Assembly: GCA_963082875.1 (NCBI GenBank)
Contig: OY720101.1
Location: forward strand, 11,927,671 to 11,991,670
DNA length: 64,000 nt
Direction: 5' to 3'
Origin: Corella eumyota
Lineage: Eukaryota > Chordata > Ascidiacea > Phlebobranchia > Corellidae
Positions 10,428 through 20,045 of the stretch are shown one piece after another. Under the pieces are notes generated by a model. It was given only the letters and a program-made list of their open reading frames with translations, ran no database searches and was not told the DNA's origin. The position numbers were made by a program, and so were the translations under genes. Every line of letters begins with the position of its first letter. Position 1 is the stretch's first letter.

Positions 10428-11255
10428 ATGTCTTTTCATAAGGTTGCTGTTGTTACTGGCTCTAACAAGGGAATTGGACTTGCAATTGTCCGAGCATTGT
10501 GCAAAGACTTTGATGGGGTTGTTTATTTAACTTCTCGCAATAAAGACCTTGGAGAAGCAGCTGTGAAACAACTGAAAAGTGAAAGTTTAGATGCAAAATA
10601 TCATCAATTAGATATTTGTGACAATGACAGTGTAAATCGCTTAAAGGAATATATGGTCACTAACTATGGTGGAATTGATGTGCTTGTCAACAATGCTGGA
10701 ATAGCTTATAAAGTTGCTTCCACTGCGCCTTTTTCAGAGCAAGCTGAAGTTACTGTTGCTACTAATTTTACAGCCACCTTGAATTCTTGCAACACTTTGT
10801 TGCCCATAATTAAGAAAAATGGCAGGGTAGTCAATGTTTCAAGTTTTACAAGTAAAAGGGCTTTGGAAAAATGTAGTAAGAAACTCCAAGCGTTTTTTCG
10901 ATCAAACAGCATCACAGAACAGGAATTGGTGCAAAAAATGGATGATTTTGTTAAGTTTGCAGCTAAAGGAACCCATGAAGAAAACGGTTACCCCAATTCT
11001 GCCTACGCTACTTCAAAACTTGGTGTTACAGTTATGACTCGAATACAAGCAAGATTGTTTCATGAACAGGGTAAAAATGATATCCTTATTAACTGCTGCT
11101 GCCCAGGTTGGGTCAAAACTGATATGGCGGGTCCAAGAGCTACAAAAACCCCAGATGAAGGGGCCGAGACCCCAGTTTATTTGGCTTTACTGCACACTGG
11201 GGCAACTAAGCCACATGGTCAGTTCGTTTCAGACAAAACTGTACAAGAATGGTAA
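10428..11255 (+). CDS. Carbonyl reductase (CBR1-type SDR), tandem copy 2
   Basis: 275 residues starting MSFHKVAVV. An upstream in-frame ATG at 10395 would add eleven residues. I chose 10428 because it aligns exactly with the starts of the other three copies, and because the longer start falls inside a conserved acceptor-like sequence. Catalytic features are complete: TGSNKGIG at 10-17, NNAG at 88-91, Ser139, Tyr193 and Lys197 (SAYATSK), and INCCCPGW near residue 223. The protein ends VQEW. Predicted to be an NADPH-dependent cytosolic carbonyl reductase. It is closely related to copies 1 and 3 and is a product of tandem duplication. Confidence 0.93.
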   Translation: MSFHKVAVVTGSNKGIGLAIVRALCKDFDGVVYLTSRNKDLGEAAVKQLKSESLDAKYHQLDICDNDSVNRLKEYMVTNYGGIDVLVNNAGIAYKVASTAPFSEQAEVTVATNFTATLNSCNTLLPIIKKNGRVVNVSSFTSKRALEKCSKKLQAFFRSNSITEQELVQKMDDFVKFAAKGTHEENGYPNSAYATSKLGVTVMTRIQARLFHEQGKNDILINCCCPGWVKTDMAGPRATKTPDEGAETPVYLALLHTGATKPHGQFVSDKTVQEW

Positions 11256-11794
11256 AAATCAAATTTCGGTAACATATCGAAAAAGGCTTAAAAATTAATA
11301 CATTTATCCTAATTACTTTTACATTAATATTACTCATGTCTATACTAATTATGTCAACCATTTTTTGCTTTAAAGAAATAACTAAATGTGCTAATCAATT
11401 TATTCAAAGTTAGTTAAGCAACAACAATGTTAGCTTCTAAAGGTAGTTCATCAATTAGGTTGGGTTGTAAGTAGAGAAAAATGTTAAAATAAAATTAATT
11501 TTAATTATGTTTCTTCAAAGTAGTATCTTAAAAAGTTTACTAATTCTTTAACTATCTGTAAAATTCATTATATATCATTTCTGTATAGTAATAAGGATTT
11601 TTGTAATCCCATAAAATGGTTAATTTTGAATGTTTTATTTAATTTTTGCAATTTTTAAAATATATTTAGCACTAATAAAAATATTTTTGGTAATGTGTTT
11701 AATGGATATTAGCCTGTATAATTTATCAACTCTAAAATTAACTGTTTTGCCAATAATTTTTTTTTGCAATTAGGCAACATTAAGTTAAATAAAA
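11256..11794. other. Spacer between carbonyl reductase copies 2 and 3
   Basis: 539 AT-rich bases, the same length as the previous spacer although the two sequences are largely diverged. A possible AATAAA lies near 11490. TTGCAATTAG ends at 11773, 21 bases before the next ATG. No other gene seen. Confidence 0.5.
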
Positions 11795-12622
11795 ATGTCA
11801 TTCAAAAAAGTTGCTGTCGTGACTGGATCTAACAAGGGAATTGGATTTGCGATTGTCCGAGCATTGTGCAAAGACTTTGATGGCCATGTTTATTTAACTT
11901 CTCGCAACAAAGATCTTGGAAAAGCAGCAGTCAAACAACTAAAAAGTGAAAATTTGGACGCTAAGTATCATCAGCTAGATATTTGTGACAATGGCAGTGT
12001 CCAGCGTTTGAAGGAATACATGGTCACTAACTATGGTGGAATTGACGTGCTTGTCAATAATGCTGGAATAGCCTTTAAAATGGCTTCTACAGCTCCTTTT
12101 TCGGAACAAGCTGAAGTTACTATTGCTACTAATTTTACAGCAACGTTAAACTCTTGCAATATTTTATTACTTATAATAAAGAAAAATGGTAGAGTGGTCA
12201 ATGTTTCAAGTTTTGCAAGTAGGATAGCATTAGAGAAATGTAGCAAGGAACTCCAGGCACTATTTCGATCAAACAGCATCACAGAACAGGAATTGGTGCA
12301 AAAAATGGATGAATTCGTTAAGTTTGCAGCTAAAGGAACCCACGAAGAAAATGGTTTCCCCAATTCTGCTTATGCTGTATCTAAATTAGCTGTTACAGTT
12401 ATGACCAGAATCCAAGCAAAATCGTTTCGTGAACAGGGTAAAAATGATATCCTGATCAACTGTTGCTGCCCGGGTTGGGTACAAACCGATATGGCAGGTT
12501 CTAAAGCTCCAAAGACCCCAGATCAGGGGGCTGAGACCCCAGTTTATTTGACTTTACTGCCTGCCGGGGCAACTGAGCCACATGGCCAGTTTGTCTCTGA
12601 TAAAACTGTAAAAGAATGGTAA
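11795..12622 (+). CDS. Carbonyl reductase (CBR1-type SDR), tandem copy 3
   Basis: 275 residues starting MSFKKVAVV, intact and single-exon. The SDR motifs are all in place: TGSNKGIG at 10-17, NNAG at 88-91, Ser139, Tyr193/Lys197 (SAYAVSK), and INCCCPGW. The C-terminus is VKEW. Copy 3 is most like copy 1 at its N-terminus (MSFKKV, GFAIVRALCK) but shares the triple cysteine with copies 2 and 4, which suggests exchange between copies. Predicted NADPH-dependent reduction of small carbonyl compounds in the cytosol. Confidence 0.93.
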   Translation: MSFKKVAVVTGSNKGIGFAIVRALCKDFDGHVYLTSRNKDLGKAAVKQLKSENLDAKYHQLDICDNGSVQRLKEYMVTNYGGIDVLVNNAGIAFKMASTAPFSEQAEVTIATNFTATLNSCNILLLIIKKNGRVVNVSSFASRIALEKCSKELQALFRSNSITEQELVQKMDEFVKFAAKGTHEENGFPNSAYAVSKLAVTVMTRIQAKSFREQGKNDILINCCCPGWVQTDMAGSKAPKTPDQGAETPVYLTLLPAGATEPHGQFVSDKTVKEW

Positions 12623-13143
12623 ATATTAAATACTTTTTATGAGAGCCTATAACTAAGGGAATTATTTTATACTGATTTATGCATGTGTATACAGGTTATA
12701 TTACTCTTAGTTACTGCAAGAATACAACTTAATACAAGAATATGCAATATTATTTTAAATTGAGTATTTTATATATTTTGTTAGGTGGATAAAAATTACC
12801 GAAATAAAATTTATTTTAATGTATAAATGTGTATTTAAATCATTCCCAATTTACTAACTCTTTCAGTAACTACAAACATTTACTAATTCTTTAACTATTA
12901 CCATAATTTTTATATTAATTCTATATAGAGAAAGATGTAGTTATTTACAGAATAAAATGAAAAATTCTTAAAAGTCTCATTAAAATTGTACAATATTTCA
13001 AATATTTTTAGCATTAATAAAATGAAATGTAGTACAACACTTGTATTGAAATTTATTCCCATAACATTTAACAACCTAATATTTACTGTTTTACTGACTG
13101 CTTGTAATTCCTTTGCAATCAGATGACATTAAGGTAAATATAA
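12623..13143. other. Spacer between carbonyl reductase copies 3 and 4
   Basis: 521 AT-rich bases with an AATAAA near 12803 and a TTTGCAATCAG acceptor-like sequence ending at 13122, 21 bases before the next ATG. Nothing else is visible. Confidence 0.5.
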
Positions 13144-13971
13144 ATGTCTTATCATAAGGTTGCTGTTGTAACTGGCTCTAACAAGGGACTTGGATTTGCA
13201 ATTGTCAGAGCTTTGTGCAAAGATTACGATGGAGTTGTTTATTTAACTTCTCGCAATACAGACCTTGGAGAAGAAGCAGTCAAAAAACTTAAGAGCAAAA
13301 ACTTAGAAGCGAAATATCATCAATTAGATATTTGTGACAATGACAGTGTAAATTGCTTAAAGGAATACATGGTCACTAACTATGGTGGAATTGATGTGCT
13401 TGTCAATAATGCTGGAGTGTCTTTTCGAAAGAATTCAACTATGCCCTACACAGAACAGGTTAGGGTTACTGTTGGAACTAATTTTACAGCAACTTTAAAT
13501 GCTTGCAATATTTTGCTCCCCATAATTAAAAAAAATGGAAGGGTTGTAACTATTTCAAGTGCTTTAGGTAAAGTTGCTTTAAAAAAGTGTAGCAACAAAC
13601 TTCAAGCTGAATTTCGATCCAACAAAATAACGGAACAAGAATTGGTGCAGAAAATGGATGAATTTGTAGAATATGCAGTGAACAAAATACCAGAAGAAGA
13701 TAGTTACCCAAATTTGGCATACCGCACTTCAAAACTTGGCGTTACAGTTATGACTCGAATCCAAGCAAGATTGTTTCGTGAACAGGGTAAAAATGATATC
13801 CTTATTAACTGCTGCTGCCCAGGTTGGGTTAGATCTGATATGACAGGTCCTGAAGCAACAAAATCCCCAGATGAGGGGGCTGAGACCCCAGTTTATTTGA
13901 CTTTATTGCCTACAGGGACAACTGAGCCTAACGGTCAGTTTTTACAGAATAAAAAAATAACAGAATGGTAA
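13144..13971 (+). CDS. Carbonyl reductase (CBR1-type SDR), tandem copy 4
   Basis: 275 residues starting MSYHKVAVV. This is the most diverged of the four copies: the 92-112 region (GVSFRKNSTMPYTEQVRV) and the 175-190 region differ most, and the C-terminus reads NKKITEW. The catalytic set is still complete: TGSNKGLG at 10-17, NNAG, Ser139, Tyr193/Lys197 (LAYRTSK), and INCCCPGW. The differences cluster in the segments that line the substrate pocket in this family, so a shifted substrate range is a reasonable inference. Single exon, intact, same strand as the other copies. Confidence 0.93.
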   Translation: MSYHKVAVVTGSNKGLGFAIVRALCKDYDGVVYLTSRNTDLGEEAVKKLKSKNLEAKYHQLDICDNDSVNCLKEYMVTNYGGIDVLVNNAGVSFRKNSTMPYTEQVRVTVGTNFTATLNACNILLPIIKKNGRVVTISSALGKVALKKCSNKLQAEFRSNKITEQELVQKMDEFVEYAVNKIPEEDSYPNLAYRTSKLGVTVMTRIQARLFREQGKNDILINCCCPGWVRSDMTGPEATKSPDEGAETPVYLTLLPTGTTEPNGQFLQNKKITEW

Positions 13972-15471
13972 ATTTTTTTTGCAGCGTTGCATTGTATATA
14001 CATAATTACACTTAATAGTACTGATTCAATAATATGCTGTGCATACTTTTTACTTACTTTTCTTACAACATAGACAAGTGATACTTTATTTACTTAATCT
14101 ACCTCTAAAACCCAACACCAGAAAAAAAACAAATTTTATCATTATAACAATTGTTAAACCTACCTCATCATTAGTTTGATTACCATTTTATAATGAAATA
14201 TATCACCAATTGTATTTACCTCAAAAAGAAATTATTCAGGGATAATTTTATTACCAATTTTATAAATTAACATCGCTATTTTTTTCTAACTTGCACTTAA
14301 TAAAATCTTTTATGAAAATTAAGGCATTTGAAATAACAGACAGTTTGTTTATTTACAATAAAAATATTAAATTTTTAAAATGTTTTTATACGTCACTAAA
14401 TAATAAACTAAATATTTAAAATTAATGGCTTAAGACTGTTACTTTTTTTCCAATTTACAAAAAGTGTGTTTAGCAATTCATTTTAAATGTTACCGCAACT
14501 TGTGTATAAAATTAAGAGTATAACATATTTAAATAAAACATTGAACTTTAATAAAACAACATAAACAAACTTGTACGTTTAATGTTAAATAATTACTGAT
14601 TTAGTTATCGGTACTATATTATATTTAATTGCAATATCTTTTCTATTTGTAATATTATTTTTGTGTGTTATTTTGATTAATTGTGTGTTGTTTTGTTTAA
14701 ATATTTAAACATAATAAAAAAATTTTTTACACAAATTTCTATTTAAAACATATTTCTTAGTTAATAATTAAAATCTTAGGATTCAGTTACAAAGTAAACT
14801 TTAACATTTTACTAGTATTGGTAACACAACATAACATTTGCATGTGCAATTTACTAACTAATGTAATATAATTAACATTTTACTAGTAGCTATGAATATT
14901 AATGTATTAGTATTGTTTTAAAGTACTCAATGTAATTTAAGTTGAACAACAATTTACCTTAACTTCGTAGTCTTTGTATTTTCATTGTTAATTATCAAAC
15001 ATAACAATGTAATCCATTGTTCATTGTTTATGGATTGTAGTCTGACAACTAGGGTTTTAATTACTTTGTCTGATTGTTCTTTTTGTTGTTATTTACATTA
15101 AACCAATTGTCAGATTGTGTTATTTTTTTAAAACGCGTGCAAAACACAAAATAAAAAACATAGCACAACGTTTTTAAATAAAAATAATAATATCAATGCG
15201 TTAACTTGTTTAAACTAAGTTCTGTACTAAAGATTGCTCCCATTTGCTAAAAAAAAACTTATTTTAAATTTAACTTTATTTTTAGGCAGAAATTTATAAT
15301 TAATCGATTTTGGAAAATTTCATATTATAAATAAATTAAAATACCCCCACCGTGTGGGTAGTTTATGTAAACAAACTTCTTTGTTTCCATGGTTAAAGTA
15401 TAACAAAAAAATATTAATTCAAGTTTAAAACGATATTTTGCCGTTTTTAGTTTGTCGGTAATTTCTTAACA
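13972..15471. other. AT-rich intergenic region
   Basis: About 1.5 kb without recognisable coding sequence or SINE. Several AATAAA-like words follow the last carbonyl reductase. At about 15340-15365 a small GC-richer phrase (ccccaccgtgtggg) interrupts the AT-rich sequence shortly before the next gene. Confidence 0.4.
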
Positions 15472-18400
15472 ATGCCATATTCTAAAACGAACCTTAAAGT
15501 GCCTGATGGTTTCTCTAGATTACTGGAAAACCTTGCAATGGAAGTTTTGCGAGAACAACCTAAAAATATCGAGGAATTCGCTGCTAAATATTTTAAAGAA
15601 TTGTTGAAAAAACGTGAAGGTAAAAATTTCTAATAATTATTATTTTAAAATCTTATTAAACGTATAAATGCATTACTAACAAAGGCAGTAAAGTAGGTCA
15701 TTTTAATTTAAAAAAAATGGTATATACTAAACTTTAAACATTTTAATTTCACTAAATAGTGAAGAAAAATTGGGCTACTTAAAAATGATAATAAAATTCT
15801 TTTAAAGAAACTGGAATTGATCCAACCAAACAAGAAATTGAAATAAATGAATTTACCTCAAATGATAAACCTTTTCAATCTGAGGACAATAAGGTTAAAT
15901 ATTTTTTGGTGTTTTTTTAATAATATGGTGTTGTAGTGGTTAAGGCACAAGATCTTTTAATTGTATTAATATTTTAGCAAAATGAAAATGAAGATAAGGA
16001 ATTGGAAAAATCTGCGCTTAAAATTCAGTCCCATTTTAGGGGATTTAAATCTAGAAAAGATGTGTTAAAAAGGTAAAAATTTAAATAACATTTAACCAAA
16101 AGTATTAAAGGTTTTTTAGGTCATGTTTTAATTGTTTTTAATTATGTAAACATTTAATATATACGCAAGTTTATCTATTAATAATGAGGCATTTGGAAAA
16201 ATGCATGGGCCTATATATATATGTATACCTAACTCATAGGCCTACAAAACAAACAAAAACCACATTACAATAATTAAAATCCCGACCGTAAGGTTGGCTA
16301 TCGACTAGTGTTCTATAATATTGTATAAATATAAATAACTTTAACTAAAGATACGATGTATATACTGTTTATGATTCCAATTCTATTTCTATGACAAAAA
16401 AATCTTAAAACATTTAGTAATTTGTTTCAGAAAAGAAAACAACAATGCTGCAATTAAAATACAAGCTGGCTATCGTGGTTACTCAACTAGGAAAAAAATC
16501 AACAAACGAAAGATGGAAATTAAAACTGTTCCAACAGTAAGTTTCAGTAAAATACTTTTCAAACTGCTTGAATTTTTAACATATTATAAATAACAGTTTA
16601 AATATTGTAAGATAAATTCATGAAGTTGAAAAAAAATTACAGTAGTTTAAATTATTTAATACCTTAATAAATAATTAATTCTTTGATTAGGAATACAGCC
16701 CACAAGATGATGTAGCTGCTGTTAAAATACAGTCCAACTACCGAGGCTATGTTGTACGTAAAAACATGAAAAAAGAAGTCAAAAATGAGGTATTATTAAA
16801 TACCCAAAATTAAGTTGATCACGTTTCATTAAATATCTTTTTTAAAATAGGATACTCAAAATTTAAAAAAAAATTTTTACTGTTTTTTTTAATATTTTGC
16901 CAACTTAACTATTGTAAAAACAAGAACAATGTTGACCTTATAGACATCTAGTGATCAAGAAACTGATCAAAGCGAAACAGATGCAGCAATAAAAATACAA
17001 TCCCATTACAAGGGATATATGACAAGAAAAAAAATTAAAAAAGAAAACAAACCTTTGGTAAAATCATCATAACTACACTACTATATGTTTTAAGTTTGTT
17101 TAATCCTTACAATTTGAAGCCTGAGTATTAAAAACTGGCAGCTTGGTGTAGTGGTCAGAACACTTGGCTTTACTACATGAGGTCCTGGGTTTGATCCCCA
17201 CTGCTTTCATGCTGTAGCACCCTTGAGTAAGGCACTTTAAACGGTTTGAACTTCTGCTGAGCAAATACTTAATCAGTAGCTTAATTATCGGGCAATTTTG
17301 ATCTATTATAATATCCCAAACTACCAAAGGCAACTTGAAACTGGGTCGGCGTAACTGATGTTACTTTATGTTTAGGTCATGAGGTTTACCTTTGTAAATA
17401 ATAAAAAAAATGTAAATAAGAAAAAAAAACTTAATATTATAGACTTCTAATGACCAAGAAACTGACCAAAACGAAAAAGATGCAGCCATAAAAATACAAT
17501 CCCATTACAAGGGTTATATGGCAAGGAAAAAAATTAAAAAAGAAAACAAACCTTTGGTAAAAACATCATTACTGTATTACTATATTTAACCTATTTTTAA
17601 TTTAAAGCTTAAATATCAATTTTGATATTTATCGTAGAAAACTAATGACCAAGAAGAAAATGCTGCTATTAAAATACAGTCAAGATATAAGGGATACAAA
17701 ACTAGAAAAAACTTGAAAAAAGAAAAACAGCGAATGGTAAATTATTAAAGTTATCAATTATTTTTTGTGTACTGTAGCTTACATACTTTTTTTGTGTACT
17801 GTAGCTTACATGCTTACATAAGTTATCAATTATTTTTTGTGTACTGTAGCTTACAAAAATCAAAACTAACAAAAAAATAAATTAAAAAAAAAATATTACA
17901 TAAACTAGTACAAAATGGTTTTTCCAAAATTAATATTATTAGAATAATTTTTTTAGAAAAGTAATGACTATACAGAACAAGATGCTGCTGTAAAAATACA
18001 GTCCAACTACAAGGGTTATGTCACAAGAAAGAAATTAAACAAAGAAAAAAAATCGAAGGTATAACCTTTTTTTAAAAGATCTATTTCTAAATTTATGTTT
18101 TCTATATTTTTTATCCTTGATGTAGTTAACATTATGTTACCTAAACTCAGTTTTAGGTTTTCTTTGCCAATTTTGGATACTATTGATCTTATTTGTCAGA
18201 TACTAAATGTGCTAGAATTGCTATAAGTACTGTTTTGAAAGCATTATTTAGGGATGTTGCAATACAAAAGCTGTGGGAATCAAATCTAAGACCTCATTTT
18301 GGGTATAACTTTTTTTTGTATATATCTTTATCCTCGATGTGGAAAAGTCGAATGCGCAACTTAAATATAAAGTAACATGAGTTACTTTGACCCAGTCTCG

Positions 18401-18728
18401 AGTCGCCTGTGGCAGTTTGGGATATTATAGATTATAATTGCCCGATAATTATGCTGCTGATCAAGTGCTGGCTCAGCAGGAGTTCACACCGTTTATAGCG
18501 CCTTACTCAAGGGCGCTACACTTGATTAGGGTTGATTATTATCTTGAATTATACTAATAAAAATGACTAAAAATACTGAAATGTGGCATTAGAAATAAGT
18601 ATTAATTTTAATACCCTTTAGTTTTTGTTTAGAAGGAACGATATGAAAAGGCAGCTGTCAAAATACAAAGTCGATACCGAGGCTATAGTGTTAGAAAAGG
18701 AATGAAAAATAAAGGTGAACAGGTTTAA
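15472..18728 (+). CDS. SP17-like protein with eight IQ motifs, ten exons
   Basis: Exons: 15472-15619, 15808-15893, 15978-16072, 16431-16536, 16691-16789, 16944-17057, 17443-17556, 17638-17736, 17957-18058, 18633-18728. They sum to 1059 bases and 352 residues in one frame. Residues about 10-50 match the RII-alpha dimerisation/docking domain of sperm protein 17 (VPDGFSRLLENLAMEVLREQ, then FAAKYFKELLKKREETGIDP). Eight IQ calmodulin-binding motifs follow, centred near residues 94, 120, 158, 196, 234, 267, 301 and 332. Each has the form (A)(A/V/I/L)KIQ followed by (Y/F)(R/K)G. Mammalian SP17 has one IQ, so this is an expanded form. Exons 3-10 carry one IQ each and most introns between them are phase 0. 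Exons 6 and 7 are nearly identical, with a SINE between them. A role in cilia or sperm flagella, docking AKAPs and calmodulin, is inferred from the family. Confidence 0.85.
17135..17394 (+). mobile_element. SINE family A in the intron between duplicated IQ exons
   Basis: A near full-length copy from ctggcagcttggtgtagtgg to the aggtcatgaggtttacc tail. It sits between exons 6 and 7 of the SP17-like gene, the two exons that are near-identical. Confidence 0.9.
17752..17860. repeat. Short direct repeats in an intron
   Basis: The phrase tttttgtgtactgtagctta occurs three times in about 100 bases within the intron between exons 8 and 9 of the SP17-like gene. Confidence 0.85.
18308..18523 (-). mobile_element. 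SINE family A, reverse orientation, head-truncated
   Basis: Reads from the tail (tatctttatcctcgatgtgg) back to the body (gccttactcaagggcgctac). The tRNA-like head is missing. It lies in the last intron of the SP17-like gene. Confidence 0.85.
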
Positions 18729-20045
18729 AATAGTAAGCTAATACTTTAAGAACAAGGTATTAAAAATGTCTTTATAAATCAATTTTCCTATTTTTAACGA
18801 ACACTGTTAGCTTTTTTTTAACTTTTTTAATACATTTTTAAATTCATCTTGTTTTTTTATGATATATATAATTGTATTTGAGTTGAAGAAAAAAAAACTT
18901 AATATAAATTCCAGGAATTGTTAAAAATATTAAGTTTAGAATTTTAATTTTTACATTAAATATAGTATTTAGAAAATGGTAATATTTCTGTGTTTTTAAT
19001 TATCATAATTATGTGCAAAATAATTAATTTTTTTTGTTGTTCTTTTTTCTGTTTCAAATTAGCAATAGTGTTTTTGTTGTGCATTATAATTTGTAAACAT
19101 CAGTAATTTAGTATGTAGTTGGCTGCCTTATTAAAGATATATAAATTTATAAACTTTTAGTGATAAATATAACCTTATGTTCTTTTAAAACTTAAAAATT
19201 GTTATATTTTAATTAATATTTTATTTTAACCTGCATAAATATTTGTAAAATAAAAAAAAAAACAGAAAATTTCAACAAAATTTAGAGTGCACCTTTTGGA
19301 TGCAAAAAGTTTTAAATTAAGTGCATTTTAGTGTTTATGATTATAGAAAAAATGGTACAGGTTTTACAGTGGCATTTAAAGTATAACATATTTACCCAAC
19401 CTTTTTTATGTGAAAAAATTAAATATTTTTTTTGTTATTTAAAAAACCAGCAAACAATAATATTTTTTAATTTGTAAAAATGAAATTAAAAATATAACCT
19501 ATATATTAAAATACAAGAAGCAGTTTTAAATGTATACAACGTAAAAACTGCATCAAAATATGTTTTTTTAAACATAATAAAATTTGTTTGTAAAATTAAA
19601 AAAATGAATAATCTTATAACTTTCTATTAACCTAAGTTACTTAAAAATTCTATAGAAAAAACTTAGCAATAAGATTAAAGATATAGCATACAGAATTTAT
19701 AATATGCTGATGTCAATTTAATAAGTTTTACTTCAGTAAGGTCTACTAGTTTAATACTACAGATAAGTGCATTAGCTTATAACATAAATCTATTACCATA
19801 CCTTAACAGTTTAGTTAAAAGTATTTTTAACTCATGTCTAATCGCATATGACCACTTTTTAAAAATACCTTAACTTAGTTTAAGTGGGTATATCATTGTT
19901 TTACTAAGAACTTACTTGGCTATGAGACATAAAAAAATTAAAAACAATGTTTTCACTTTTGGGGATTATTCGCACGTGTAGTGCAAAAACGCGCCAATTT
20001 TTTTAAATCATTGACCGAGTTTGAAAATAAGCCTAAAACAGGTTC
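18729..20045. other. Convergent intergenic region
   Basis: This AT-rich interval separates the 3' ends of the SP17-like gene (+) and the receptor phosphatase (-). It should contain both 3' UTRs. I see no clear coding region, SINE or structured RNA. Confidence 0.4.
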
